NCBI RefSeq assembly: GCF_000203815.1
Contig: NW_004457734.1
Location: 751,233 to 815,232, forward strand
DNA from: Cavenderia fasciculata
Taxonomy: Eukaryota > Evosea > Eumycetozoa > Acytosteliales > Cavenderiaceae
Length of the DNA stretch: 64,000 nt
Direction: 5' to 3'
The notes under the pieces are model-generated. The model was not told the origin of the DNA. It did not search any database and was given only the letters and a program-made list of their open reading frames with translations. Below, piece after piece: positions 1-12,115 of this stretch; positions within the stretch are counted from its first letter, which is position 1, and every line of letters begins with the position of its first letter. The position numbers and the translations under genes are program-made.

Positions 1-1
1 C

Positions 2-824
2 AATGATATAGATGAAGAAGTATATATACCATTCAAACTATTAGTTATTGGTGATCCTGCTTGCGGAAAGTCATCAATAGTTAATAGATATTGTTTGAAT
101 AGTTTTGAATCAAATTATAAGATTACAGTATGCATTAGATAATAATAAGAGATGACGAGGATGTTTATAGCGTTCTAACATAAAGAATATCTGTCCTGTC
201 TACCTATGAAACTATATAGATAGGAGTAGATTCATTAACAAAACATCTAAGAGTTGATGGTAAGATGGTATCATTATTATTGTTTGATGTGGCTGGTCAA
301 GAACGATTTAGACATATGATTAGAAGTTATTTTCAAAATGCTCATGCTGCCATTATCGTTATGGACGCAACTAGAGTATTACCAACACTCAATGCATCAT
401 CTATTTGGAGACAAGAGATTGATTGTTGTTTTCCCGATTCTCCTCTACCAACTATATTATTAGTCAATAAGGTAAATTTAAATTTAAATTAAATTAATTA
501 TATATCAAACTAAACCAACTTATTTGTTTGTTTATTTAGTGTGATTTATTAAAAGATAAAGATGCAATCATTGAAACATTGGATCAATTTGTAGTTGAAC
601 AAAACATTGATAAATATTTCTTTACATCGGCCAAATATGGTACTGGTATCGATGAATCAATGGAATATATAGCAAAGATATTATTACAACAAGAAATTGA
701 TAGGATTACCAATCCAAGAGATAGTTTTAAATTACAACCAAATAATAATAATAATACCAACGCATCATCATCCTCTCCGACATCTTCATCCTCTTCTCAA
801 CGACGTAATTGTTGTCCATCTTAG
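2..824 (+). CDS. Rab32-like small GTPase (5' end outside the window)
   Basis: Three exons, join(<2..127, 220..471, 540..824), are in frame across GT..AG introns. The P-loop reads GDPACGKSS near the window edge. ITIGVDS is rebuilt across intron 1 (switch I side). DVAGQERF is the G3 motif, NKCD is rebuilt across intron 2 (G4), and TSAKYG is G5. The DVAGQ/IAGQ form and the length of the switch region fit the Rab32/38 group, which acts on lysosome-related and contractile-vacuole-type membranes. The tail is an N/S/T-rich linker ending in RRNCCPS, a double-cysteine prenylation site, so membrane attachment is expected. Only the first residues are missing. The family call is good; the Rab32 subtype is inference from motifs. 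Confidence 0.9.
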
Positions 825-1651
825 CAATAGTTGGGGAAACTAAACTTGTAAATATCATCATCAACCATTATCGCTCATAAACTTTATTTGTACAAATTAT
901 TATTTATTCTATAGTTATTTTTGTTCAGGGTTGTGTCCCATTTTTGGTACATGTGAGATATTATCGTCGTCAAACAGATTCATCATCTTTCAGGTCGTTG
1001 GGTTGACGGATATTTTCGTGATGAAATCGGCGGTCTGACCAATTTCAGTTGGGGTCATGAATTTTTGGCACCCACGATATTTTTTTTTTTTGAAAAACGA
1101 GCACCGGTATGGTTCTCGAGGTGGGATCAAGAAAAGAAAACAGTAAAAATGTAGCGCAAGAAAGGTACCTTTGCCCATGCCACCATCAGTTAGCACATTT
1201 TTTTTGTTTAACCACCAACTTGTCAACCAATCGTGCAGCTCTCTTGCCCCTTTTCTTTCTTTCTTGTTCCTTCCTCCTCATCTCATCACACACTTTTCAG
1301 TCTATTATTATTCTATTCTATACGCATACATATACAAAAAAGAGAGAGATAGATAGATAGAGAAACTTTTTTTGTTTGTTTACGCTTCTTTTTTTTCACT
1401 TTCACACATCAACAAAAAGTCAAACAAGATCTTTATCTTATCTTCTTTATCTTTTTGATTTTATTTTTAGACACCCCCCCTCCCTTCAATCGATTGTGTT
1501 TGTGGATATAATAATAATAGTCGGGTTAATAGTTTTTTTTTTTTATATATAATACTTGTAATATTAGTCAATCAAATTATTATTGTAACACCCAACTATC
1601 TTTTTTCTTATTTATATTACGAAATATAAATAATTACACTTTTTCTTAGTC
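825..1651. other. Intergenic: Rab 3' flank and Grl promoter/leader
   Basis: No credible coding region. It holds the 3' flank of the Rab gene, a T-run near 1080 and pyrimidine-rich DNA from 1200 to 1500 typical of dictyostelid promoters. The sequence just before the receptor start codon ends in a pyrimidine-rich TTTTTCTTAG, which could be the acceptor of a 5' UTR intron; I could not fix a donor. Confidence 0.5.
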
Positions 1652-4099
1652 ATGTTAAAATTAATATTTGTAATATTAGTTTTAACAAACATTATTTTGA
1701 CAATGGGAGCACCCATTCCAAACATTACCAATATTTATGTCTGTCCAAGTGAATCTGGACAGGTCAAGTTTTCTTTCTTTGGACCAAGTACCGACCCCGA
1801 ATACCCCCAATACAAGGCAGCCGCCGTCAAAGCCTTTTCAGACAAGGCTGGTGATTTTTGCACCAAGTACAACCGTTCCACCGTCATGTACCACCCAGAC
1901 GAGTCACCCGCTGTCATCAACTCGCTCGACCTTGTCGAGGCTGGCGTCCAAGTCGTCATCGGTCCACCATACACTGGTACCAGTCAGGTATCGTGTTTGA
2001 TTTTGGGAGCCTTCGAAGTACCCAACCTCAGTTTTTACGCCACTGGTACCGATCTTTCCAACCCGGGCAAATACCCATTCTTTAACCGTGTCATTCTCGA
2101 CGATCTCCAACAAGTACATGGTATTTTGGCGTTGGTCAAGTATTTGGGATGGGAGCGTATCTCTTGCGTCCACACCAACGAAGACTATGGTATTGGAGGT
2201 GCCAACATTTTGGTGCGTGAGGCCAATTTGATTGGTGTCTCGGTTGACACTATCCAATCGATCGACACTGTCGACGGCGGTGTCCCACCACCCGACTCTG
2301 AATACGACCGTGTCTTGTCCAACTTGGACGACGTCAAGGCTCGTGTCATCATTGCCTATGCCATCTTCCCAATCGATTGTACCACCTTGTGGGACCACGC
2401 TCGTAAAAACGGTATGCTTGGCCGTGGCTACACTTGGATTGTAACCGACGGTTGTGCCGAATACGCCAACGAAAACCCACCCGATGACTTTGAAGGTGTT
2501 ATTGCCTTTTTCCCCAACTACAACATTGGTCCAGGTTTCGATGCCTTTTACAACGAAATGGTTGCTGTCGATGTTGACGGTGCCTTTTACAAGGGATCTG
2601 CCTTTTCCTATGATTCTGCTACCGCCGCCGTCCTTGCTCTTGACAAGGTCTTGGCCAACGGTCAAGATGTCGACGATGGACCCCTTGTCCTCAAAACCAT
2701 CCGTGAATCAAACTTTACGGGTCTCTCTGGATCCGTCACCTTTGACCCGGAAACTGGTGATCGTAGCGGTGGTCAATTCTCCCTCCTCAACTTTTACAAT
2801 GGTCAATTCAACAAAATCGGTACAATCGATCCTGAAACTAGAGCTGTCAACCTTTCAAGATTAATTATTTTCATGGGTGGTACTACTGATATTCCTTCAG
2901 ATTGTAAGAATCTTAAAAATATTAAATATTTTGAATATTTTACTAACATGTTATTTACTTTTTCCCCTTTTTGTTTAGATGAGGTTATTGAATACAGTGT
3001 TGCATTGAATGCAGTTTTAGGAGCTATTACTGGTGTTTGTACATTATTGGTATTATTTATCGGTGGTGTCATTGTATTCCAATGGAGAAAGTTCCGTTAT
3101 TCTTCACCATTATTCTGTCTCTTTATTATTGTTGGTGTATGTATTAGAAACACAAACAAAACAAAACAAACAAATAATTTGTTTCTCTTTGTTAAAATTT
3201 TTTTTTTTTTTTTTGTTTTTTAGGCATTATTAAGTTTTGTATCAATTTATACATTATTACCAACACCAACTGATAGATTATGTATTGCATTCCCATGGAC
3301 ATTGGGTCTTGGTTATTGTATTGTATTTGGTACATTGTTTACCAAGACATGGAGAACATGGAGACTTTTCTCCAATGCTCGTAAATTCAAGATTATTTCC
3401 ATCTCGACCAAGATGATGTTTAGCGTTGTCGGATCATTTGTGTTGCTTGAATCTGTCTTTATGATTATCTGGACAACCGTTGACTATCCACAAATCGAGG
3501 CTGCACCCATCTACAAGAGTGGACAGGCTCAATTGCAATGCGTACAACAATACGAACCATGGTGGTACGTCTTTGTCTTTTACAAGGTGTTTTACATTAT
3601 TGTCGGTGTCTTTTTGGCATTCAAGACACGTAACGTTGTCGATTCGTTGAACGAGTCCAAGCCAATCACCATGTCACTCTACAATCTTACCTTTGTCATG
3701 TTGATTTCCGTGCCACTCGGTTTCATCCTCAACGACTATCCAACAGCCGTTCTCGTCATTGAGGTTGTTGCTATCCTCCTCTCGTTCACTGCCACAGTCT
3801 GCTTACTTTTCTTGCCACGTGTCTGGTTGATTATTTCAGGTCAACAACATTCTATCGATACCCGTGACTCTTCCTACAACAGTGGTGGCTACTCGTCCCA
3901 ACAAAGTGGTGGTGTTGCCATGAAGTCCTCTACCGCCTCTGCCACTGCCAAACCAACCTCGTCGGAAAAGACAAACGAACGTAGTGCCCCAAGTCACACT
4001 GAAAGCACCGGTTCCCTCCGCGCCAAGGGTGACATGCAATCCGTCATTGTCTCTGGTGGTGGTACAGTATACACAGGCGGGGATCCAATCCCAGCTTAA
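1652..4099 (+). CDS. Class C G-protein-coupled receptor, Grl (GABA-B/mGluR-like) family
   Basis: join(1652..2903, 2979..3136, 3224..4099) gives about 761 residues. A signal peptide (MLKLIFVILVLTNIILTMGA) leads into a type 1 periplasmic-binding-protein (ANF receptor) ectodomain of about 400 residues, with typical stretches such as VVIGPPYTG, ILALVKYLGWERI and AFSYDSATAAVLALDKV. Seven hydrophobic helices follow from about residue 440 to 690. The tail is cytosolic, Ser/Thr-rich and about 90 residues long. The ectodomain is ANF-type rather than the BMP type seen in many Dictyostelium Grl proteins, so a GrlE-like placement is possible but not proven. Intron 1 (2904-2978) is exactly 75 bases with no stop in frame, so retention would add 25 residues just before TM1. 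Exons are GC-rich with C-ending codons, suggesting good expression. Confidence 0.9.
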
Positions 4100-4235
4100 G
4101 AACTACCGAGAACTATTAATCAATGACATCAATAATCCTAATAATAATAATAATTTAACCTTTTACACTTTTGATTGTATAATAAATCATAAGTTTTAAA
4201 GATCTATCTATGTTTGTTGCATTTTCCATTTATCA

Positions 4236-4487
4236 TTATTGGTTTGGTTGGTTATCTATCATTTGGATCACCACAACCATTGCGGACGGATCATTATACC
4301 AGACAGAAATAAATCCAGTGTCATTGCCGTTTGGCATGAAGAGCTCTGCCTGCCGCACCGGTGAAGGAAGGAAGACATGATCTTGCAATGTTGGAACCAG
4401 TGTAAAGTCATGAATGGCCAAGGTCGCTGATATTATCCCCTTGCTATCAAGCAAGGTTGGACCCTCGAATTTTTCATCTGATGCTTA
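4236..4487 (-). pseudogene. Possible 3' exon or remnant of a lost gene
   Basis: On minus, an acceptor-like TTTTAAG at about 4488 opens a frame of about 80 codons beginning SDEKFEGPTLLDSKG and ending DNQPNQ at 4236. Its composition (LVPTLQDHVFLPSP, NDTGFISVWYND) is protein-like and unlike the surrounding low-complexity DNA. No upstream exon with a start codon could be found within 1 kb. It may be the last exon of a decayed gene. A beta-rich secreted-protein tail is only a guess. Confidence 0.35.
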
Positions 4488-6025
4488 AAACAATCAAATT
4501 AAATCAAATCAAATTTAAATAAAATAAAATAATTTAAAAACACCCAAAAAAAACAAAGTTATAAATTTTAATTGAAAAAAAAAAAAACTAATGGGATGGT
4601 TGGTGATATCAACATTCGCGATGATCACTCACTACTTTAAACTGGCGAGATACCCGTCAATTTATGAAAAAGACTTTTTCGGGTGAATCTCGCGAGCATT
4701 GGTGTCACCTAACTAGTTCTTATACCAGGTTCTACTATACCCTCACTCGCCCTAACCTACCCCAGTCACAACAAGATAAAGGATGTAATCTCTCTATTTT
4801 TTTTTCTCTTCTTTTATTAGTTGTAGGGTTGTAAGTATCAAACCCAAACAGAGATCAATGCAGAGAGAGGAGAAAGGAGTATAGCATACTAGTAGTAGTA
4901 GTATCCCCATTGAACTAATTAATTAATTTATTCAAATATATATATATATATAGTACAAGATTAGATTACTCTCTCCCTAATCATCCTACTACTTCTTCTT
5001 CTTCTTCTTCTGACAAAAACAAATCTAATAACAGTTATTAGACAAAAGAGGAGGATGCAATAATAAGTTGTAGTGTGTGTTTAAACAGAGAAAAATTAAC
5101 GTATGTAAAAATCGTAAGAATGATATCACCCACACCACCACACAGTGTTTAATGGATTCATTAATCGATCTTCGTCAGACTAAACAGAGAGGAAAGAGAT
5201 GGGGGTGGGGAAAAATAAGATGGGGGTTAAATTGCGATTTTATTCTTATCCATCCAATTCCATATAACATCAGATTTTTCAATCTTATCAATTTAAACAA
5301 TTGTATAGTAAAAATCGTATTATTCAAAATAATAGTAATAATCTCTAGAGTAGTAGTATTAGTGTAAAAAGAGTATAGAGAGTAGCATGGGGGGTTGGTT
5401 GTAGATAGATTAAAAAAAAAAAGAAGGAAACATCATCAACAAATTGATATTTATTATTATTATTATTATTATGATATAATATAATATATTAATTAGTTTG
5501 TTTTGTTCAATCAATAGTTTTGTTTGGAATAATTTCTCAAAAGGTAAATAATAACAACAAACAACACCAAACAATAACAAACAACAACCACCACCACCAT
5601 CCATAAAAGATATTTTTTTTATATTGTTTGATAAAAAAAAATATCAAAAGAAGAAGATGAAGAGGTTAGAGAATTGCAATTCATGTTGTCATTAGATTTC
5701 ATTTGGTAAAAAAAACAAAAATATTTTAAATATTGTTTTGTTTTTTTTTAATGACAGAGTTCCAGATTGTACCAACAAAAATAATAATTATAAATAAATA
5801 TTTATATTTATTTACCAAATCCAGTTTCAAATGACTCTCTCTCATCAATAACAATTATTGAACAACAAACGAACGAATGGAATCCATTTTTTTCATTCTA
5901 TCCTATCGTCACAATAATATTATTACTAAAAACCAAAACAATTTATTAATCAATTATATTGTACAATAATTTAATATTTATTTATTTGTATTTTTTTAAA
6001 AAAAAAAAAAAGTAGAGGAAAAAGA
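4488..6025. other. Long intergenic region with a GC-richer structured patch
   Basis: No gene is supported. Positions 4600-4780 are less AT-rich than their surroundings and contain an imperfect hairpin (arms 4645-4656 and 4680-4693). The rest is AT-rich with TAG and CTT microsatellites, (AT)n near 4940, and T-run/A-run pairs near 5990-6010 that look like the core promoter of the lipase gene. Confidence 0.5.
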
Positions 6026-9000
6026 ATGGAAAATATTGAAGATCATTCATCATCATCGGATGATGAGAATGGATTTGTGAATAAATTTGGAAGATTTGTC
6101 ATTAATCAATTTAATGAAGAAGAGAAACTGAAAAATGAACAACAAAAAGTACAACCTATTCTCAGTTCACCCAACACTAAAATTATCGTTGGATCTCCAA
6201 GTACCAACTCTTCAAAAAATATAAACTCTACTTCAACTAAAATTAAAAGTCCTCCTTTTCAATCTATTCAACAACAAAATAATCAAAAAAATAATCAAAA
6301 AAATAATCAACAAAATCAACAAAATAAGATTAATCGTAATAATGAAAATACCAGAATCTATAGTCCAACCATTACAATTAAATCAACACCAACAACAACA
6401 AAAATTAATCAATCCAAACAAGATAAGAATAATAGATTATGTGCAAATTATTTTGATTTAAGAGATGCATTATCATTGTCAAAAGAACAAAAACAACAAA
6501 TTAAAGAATGTCATCAAACTGAAGGACCAGTTTCAGGAATCCCTCCAAATGAACAACAAGACAATAGTGATAATGAAGATAGCGATGATGGATCATTTAA
6601 ATTAAGATATAATGATATACCAACAACCTATGAAGAAACACCATCCTATTCATCGGCATTTAATATTTTACAAAGACAACAACAAAAGAAAAACAACCAA
6701 AAACAACAACAAGATGGTGGTGTTGACAATCACAAAGAATCAACTATTTTATTTGGACAAGAAGCAACATTTGATCCAAAACATCAAGATGTCTTTACTA
6801 CATCGTCATCGGAAGAAGATGAAGAGGAAGATCACCAATATGGAGACCATTTGGAAGAGATTGAACAAATAGATGAAGAATTGGAAGCTGAAATTGATGA
6901 AATGGGATCTGCTTCAACATCATCTATTGCTTCCATGTCAAGTTCCTCATCCCTACATACACCCGTTCAATTATCTGGATCATTGTCATTTACAGCTCCA
7001 ACCAAAGCCGGTGAAACTCATATTATTACAGAACTTCAACCATTTAATTTAAATAGTCCTGTATTTTGTAGAATTCAAACAACTTCCACCAGCAATAATT
7101 CTCAACAACAAAAAACAATTGAATCACATACAACAATCGATACAGTAAAATATGATGATGTTAGTAAATCCACCATTGAAGTTCCAGATCAACCAATTGA
7201 AAAATCAAAAAAAAGATTAAGTTTTTTTAAAAGAAGATCATCATCATCATCATCACCTTGTGGATCAATAAATAAACACAACAAGAAACAACCAAAACAA
7301 CCACCAATTCCTCTTATTTCAAATGATAATAATATTACATATAATGATATTTTATCCGATGAAGGGTATGTAAACTGAAAGATATATACAAATCTATTTC
7401 GGAAAATAATTATTAATATTCAAGTCAATTTTCTTATAGGAAATATTCAATGAAAGTAATATCAGAATTATTAAACAAACTATTTGCATCTAAAAAATAT
7501 AGTACTTTAAATATATTTATGGGTTTGGCTTTATTACATAGTATGTAAAAGAGAAAAAAATAATATTATTTAAATTTAATGTATTTATTTAATTTCTTTT
7601 AATCTCTCTCTCTCATTTAGGTTATTATAAACAAGTAGTAATTAGAAATTGGAATTGTGTTGATGATAAAACATTTTTGGAAGAGGGATTAAGATATCAA
7701 AAGTTTTGTACTGCTACGTATGGAAGAAAATTGTATTATGGTATTATGGAAAGTAGTCCCGTCAATTTGATAAAGGGAATTGCTGGAACTGATTCACTCA
7801 ACACCAAAGTTATCATTAAACATCTTGGTATTGATAAAAAGGATATTATTGCAACTAAATGGTTCAGCTCCAAGTATAGCCCGGGACACTATGTAGCAAT
7901 TGATCATAAGACCAAGTCGGTGGTATTGGCTATCCGTGGTACATTTAATCATTTTGATGTTATCACTGATCTCGTCTGTACATCTTCCAACTATAGTGGT
8001 GGAGGTGCTCATTTGGGAATGTTACTTTGTAGTCACAAGAAAATGCAGGAATTGGAAAACATACTATTACAACAACTATCAAATCATCCTGGCTATCGTC
8101 TCATTGTTACTGGTCATAGTTTGGGTGCTGGTGTTGCTAGTTTTTTTACTTTTTTATTTTACGATGGTAAGAAAAAGAAAAAAAAGAAAAAAAAAAGAAA
8201 AAGAATTAATTATTTATTTATTTCTATTTTTTTTTTTAGCACATCCAGAAATACCAATTCATTGTTATGCATATGGTACACCATGTATGTTATCACATGA
8301 ATTGGCGACACATGATGTAGTCAAAAAGTTGATTACATGTTTCTCAATGAACAATGATATTGTTAGTCGTTTGTCTTTTTGCTCAATGTTTTATCTTAAA
8401 GAGGTTCTCGACGCCATCCTTTCGCAGAGCAAGACAAAGATACAGAGAGGATTCCAAATTGTGTCGGCTGGTAATGGCTTGGGTGAGAAACTCACCAAAA
8501 AGCTGAGCAAGATTCTAAAGGTGTCACCAACCATTGATCTGTCGCATGTCGAGCATCGCGAAAGTGGAGAAACACAAATGTACCCAGCTGGCAATATGTA
8601 CCGTATCGTCAAAATCTCCAAAGGTGTCTATGTCGCCGAAGCAGTAGACAGCAAATCATTTGACAAGATTATCGTATCCACTACCATGTTTACCGATCAT
8701 ATGCCTCAAAAGTATGAATTTGGTTTGGCAAGCGCACTCGAAAACTTTGGAAAGACTGAATTGACAAAGAGACCTCCATCTGATACTACAAACGTAAAGG
8801 GTGTTCCTGCTGGAACTGTTATCGATGAACATCAATTAAACAAGGTGAACACTACTACTACTACGACCACTCCAACTCAACAAGAATCAATTATTCAACA
8901 ACAGGCAACAACAACAAATCAACAACGACAAGAGATATTATCAAATGACTTGGCAAACTCTGAACATCTTACAGGACTATTGGTCCCTACTTCACTTACA

Positions 9001-9039
9001 GCCTCTTATTCTGCAGCTGCTCATCTTCCAGATGAATAA
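6026..9039 (+). CDS. Class 3 lipase (diacylglycerol lipase-like) with a long disordered N-terminus
   Basis: Four exons, join(6026..7365, 7440..7540, 7621..8166, 8240..9039), about 928 residues. Residues 1-450 are low complexity (N, Q, S, acidic). The lipase domain starts after intron 2. The nucleophile elbow is TGHSLGAGVA (Ser at about residue 645), preceded by the oxyanion-side VVLAIRGTFNHFDVITD. A likely catalytic Asp lies in SMNNDIVSRL and a likely His in FTDHMPQKYEFGL. These fit the sn-1 diacylglycerol lipase branch of Lipase_3, which releases fatty acid from membrane diacylglycerol. The C-terminus is a Q/T-rich tail. Intron 3 (8167-8239) is A/K-rich and would read through for several codons if retained. 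No transmembrane helices are obvious, unlike animal DAGLs. Confidence 0.88.
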
Positions 9040-9317
9040 ACATTTATTATTTATTTTTTTTAAATCATTTATCTTTTCATTTTACTTTTGACTCTATAAA
9101 CAATTAATAATATATTACTGAGTGGTAGGAATTCAAAGACTTTCATAAGTATTGATGAAGTTTAATAAATTAATAGTTGGTGATAAATCTCGCAGATTCT
9201 ATTGAATTGGTTTTATTTTTGTCTCCCATGCCCATAGTCATGAACCCATATATCTTAGTCTATATATAAAAATAACCAAAAGAAAACCTGTTATTTGTTC
9301 CTAAAAACGCGGGAAAA

Positions 9318-10600
9318 TTTTTTTTTAAAGTAATTCTTTTCCTGTTCTCGAGGATCCTATCGGGAAGAGTAGTACTCAGAAGTTACAAAGTTTTATTAAT
9401 TATACTTTTTAATTGACCAGCAAGAAATAAAGATTATCTCAAGAAGAATTAAAGTTAATTTGTTCTGGGGTTTGTCCATGTCTATGATACATGTTATATG
9501 GACGTTGATCATGTATCTTTTTGTATAGTGTCAAGCTTGTTGGATTGTTTTGGATTGTTGCTTGTTCTAAAAATAAATTGGTTAAAGATATCGCTTTTTT
9601 TTTTTTTTTTTTTTTTTTTTTTCTCAGCACTATAGGCTGTAATATTGGGTTATATAATTATTCTATGTTATTATTATTATTTAGTAAATTATTATATTAT
9701 TAATATTATTATTGATAGATGAAGAGAGAGAAAAAAATGATGAAGGTGTTGAGGAGGATGAAAAGAATGAGGTTGAGGTGATCGATTATAGATGTAGTGT
9801 ACGCAGAGTCTTGTACCTCTCTAAATGACTAGGTAGTGCGATCTTGTAGACAGTAGGATGGTTGTAGTTGGAGGAGAATCGAAGGATGATAGTTTGTATT
9901 CGTTCTGTAATCGTATGTATTACTGATTCATCGGTTTGGTTCATTAGAGCCAAATGCCATCGATTACATAATTCTAACGTCTTGTCCCAGTTTACTTTTA
10001 TAATATGTCGCATATCATTTAGCAATCTAGCTCGCAGGTATTGTTCAGTGAATGGTTCATCTCTTTGGTGACGTAGATCATTACGTCGGAACCATATTCG
10101 TTCGAGTGTTGCAGCAATCAAGTTTATAGTCATTGGAGGTTGTTTGAGGTTGAGGAGGGTGATATCCCAAACTGGTGGAGTAATGTTATTGTCAGCAGTA
10201 ACCTCTTTCAGTATCTTTACTGGTAGTGTGGTCTCTTTGCATTGAAAGAACAAATGCTTGGAAGATTCATCTTTGCCACACGATACACAGATTGAAGCGA
10301 CTGGGTCACCCCTGACGAGCGGGAGACATTTGGTTACATACTTCCAAACCAGATCTCGACCCTTTGGTAGTACGATGGTAGATAGAGCAGCTAGTGCATT
10401 CATTGGATACACTCTGTCATCGGTTGCTAAGATCTTTTGGCCTGGGGTCGGGTCGTACACATTCCACTTTTCGTTGGCTATGGTCAGCCTTTGAAGGTAC
10501 ACTTGTTTGAGAGGTACTCTTCCTCTTTTGTCTGGTTCCATTGCTGGCTTGGGTACAGCCTGAACCTCGGGGAATTTTGGCGATGATCACGGTTGATTTA
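9318..10600 (-). mobile_element. LINE (non-LTR retrotransposon), 5'-truncated, antisense, beside tRNA-Val
   Basis: Read on minus, the element ends at 9318 in a poly(A) tail (plus-strand T-run). It carries a 3' UTR of about 470 bases and, upstream, the C-terminal part of a reverse-transcriptase ORF (9786-10541). The 3' UTR recurs at 15201, 59910 and 61020, proving it is repetitive. The 5' end lies just before tRNA-Val, about 20-80 bases away. An internal T-run of about 24 at 9598 varies in length between copies. The layout recalls the tRNA-targeted TRE elements of Dictyostelium, but family membership was not tested. Confidence 0.8.
9786..10541 (-). CDS. LINE ORF2 C-terminal fragment with zf-RVT zinc-binding domain
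   Basis: 251 codons are open. The pattern PKGRDLVWKYVTKCLPLV followed by ICVSCGKDESSKHLFFQC is the Cys-Cys-His-Cys zinc-binding region found C-terminal to the reverse transcriptase of many LINEs. No RT catalytic domain remains. The frame continues upstream of the first Met for about 15 codons and then meets a stop, so this is a truncated copy rather than a gene. The C-terminus (SHLERYKTLRTLHL) lies directly before the shared 3' UTR. Confidence 0.75.
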   Translation of the reverse strand: MEPDKRGRVPLKQVYLQRLTIANEKWNVYDPTPGQKILATDDRVYPMNALAALSTIVLPKGRDLVWKYVTKCLPLVRGDPVASICVSCGKDESSKHLFFQCKETTLPVKILKEVTADNNITPPVWDITLLNLKQPPMTINLIAATLERIWFRRNDLRHQRDEPFTEQYLRARLLNDMRHIIKVNWDKTLELCNRWHLALMNQTDESVIHTITERIQTIILRFSSNYNHPTVYKIALPSHLERYKTLRTLHL

Positions 10601-10619
10601 GCAATGCAAACATCTTAAA

Positions 10620-10693
10620 GTCAGGATGGTGTAGTTGGTTATCACAAAACCTTAACACGGTTTGGGTCATGGGTTCGATTCCCATTCTTGATA
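10620..10693 (+). tRNA. tRNA-Val (AAC)
   Basis: The full cloverleaf can be folded by eye. The 7-bp acceptor is GTCAGGA/TCTTGAT with G-T pairs. The D arm contains TAGTTGGTTA. The anticodon stem AAACC/GGTTT encloses loop TTAACAC (anticodon AAC). The T arm is ATGGG-TTCGATT-CCCAT with an exact B box, and the discriminator is A. There is no intron. A Pol III T5 terminator lies at 10698-10702. Length is 74. Confidence 0.95.
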
Positions 10694-12115
10694 AACCTTT
10701 TTGCTGGCCTCCGTTATATTTTTTCCAGATTTTGGTTCTTGTGAGCATAGTGTCATACTACTCTGCTCCCAGCGAGTATTTAAACCCAAACATATTCAAT
10801 AAACATTCATTATCTTATTATATTATCTAATCCTCACATACACAGGAAAAATTTCGTCATGTGCGATTCATACTTAGAGATTTTTAAATCGCACATGACG
10901 AAATTTTTCCTGTGATATAGATATCACATAGTTATATAGTAGTTACAGTTCTCCTGTCTTCTATCGTTTTATCCTATTTCTACCGAATCCTGATCGAAAC
11001 ACGACTTAAAAATCTTGGAATTTTGTTTTTTTTGCCGATTTCTCTTTTTTTTTTTTTGGAAGCTCCTACTCGATAAAAGAAACAATAAATATTACAACCA
11101 TATGTGTTTTGAACGGGTAGACAGGAGTTCGTAAAAAAAGTCTTTTTGATTGCAAATTATTGGGATAAACATACTATTAAATTATATTTTTAAAATGATC
11201 TATTCAATTTCCTTATCTACAATGGGTCTATAATATTCCAATTTGATTAAATTTCCAAATACGGTCTCCCAATGTAATTTATTGAAACCCCAATTTTAGT
11301 ACAATAACAATTTAATTTTTCTTTTTAAATCAAGTTACTACAATCGAAAAAATAAGTTTGAAATCCCATCCATATTTGCTATTATTGGCGACCTGAAATA
11401 GGATTTGTTAACAAAAGGTTACGCTCAAAGATCAATTTGGAAAAATTGAATGAGAGATACTACCGTTACAGTTTTTTTTTGACAGAATATTAAAGGAAAT
11501 CCCACACATGTATAACTGTACGAAATTAACCTCCCCTCTCTAGTTGTGGGGTTCGTATGTGTTAAAAATGAATTCCTAATTACAACCACCGTCATTTCCA
11601 TTGTTTGTTTACTCTGATAATGTGGACCATTTTTTTTGAATCCTACTATCAAATCACAATGAAATCGGATAGTTTGCTTAAAGATTATATTCCCCATCTA
11701 TTCTATACGGCAACAATTATCAACACATATAAATATAGATATTTAATGCAGACAGTTTAGTCTCCTTTTAATTTTTAAATTAATGCCCACTATCTTTACC
11801 AGATCTAACTCTTATACTTAAATAGCACAGTCAAACAAAAAAGTATCCATTTCAACTTCAATAATATACCCTATGGGGGGAATCGATAAAAAGGACAGTG
11901 GAGTAGTTTAACGTCATACTCAGGACGATCCAATATTACACAACCTCAATAGTTATGATCTACCCGATACAAATCGGTCGACTGTTTTTTTTTTTTTTAA
12001 TAAAATCTTTGACCTCTTCATCACCGCTGAAGTCATATTGTTTATTTATAATTTAATGATTTAATTATTATTGTTGTTTAATTTGGAGTAGTTGTTAGGT
12101 AGTGGTTAGTTTTAG
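10694..12115. other. Gene-free spacer with a palindromic mini-element
   Basis: No coding potential is seen on either strand. Apart from the perfect inverted repeat at 10841-10914 it is AT-rich and unremarkable. Open frames such as 11425-11697 (minus) have no protein-like composition. Confidence 0.5.
10841..10914. repeat. Perfect 28-bp inverted repeat (MITE-like terminal repeats, 18-bp spacer)
   Basis: The left arm 10841-10868 starts CACAGGAAAAATTTCGTCAT. The right arm 10887-10914 is its exact reverse complement. The left arm plus spacer recurs at 12574, and the arm alone at 12860, each with one base changed (TGTGCGATT to TGTACGATT). ATA flanks both ends and could be a 3-bp target duplication. 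The arms look like the terminal inverted repeats of a DNA element reduced to its two ends. Confidence 0.75.

Noticed and set aside
1904-2665. 253-codon minus ORF opposite the receptor gene
   Set aside because: Shadow of the GC-rich, C-ending-codon exon; composition is not protein-like.
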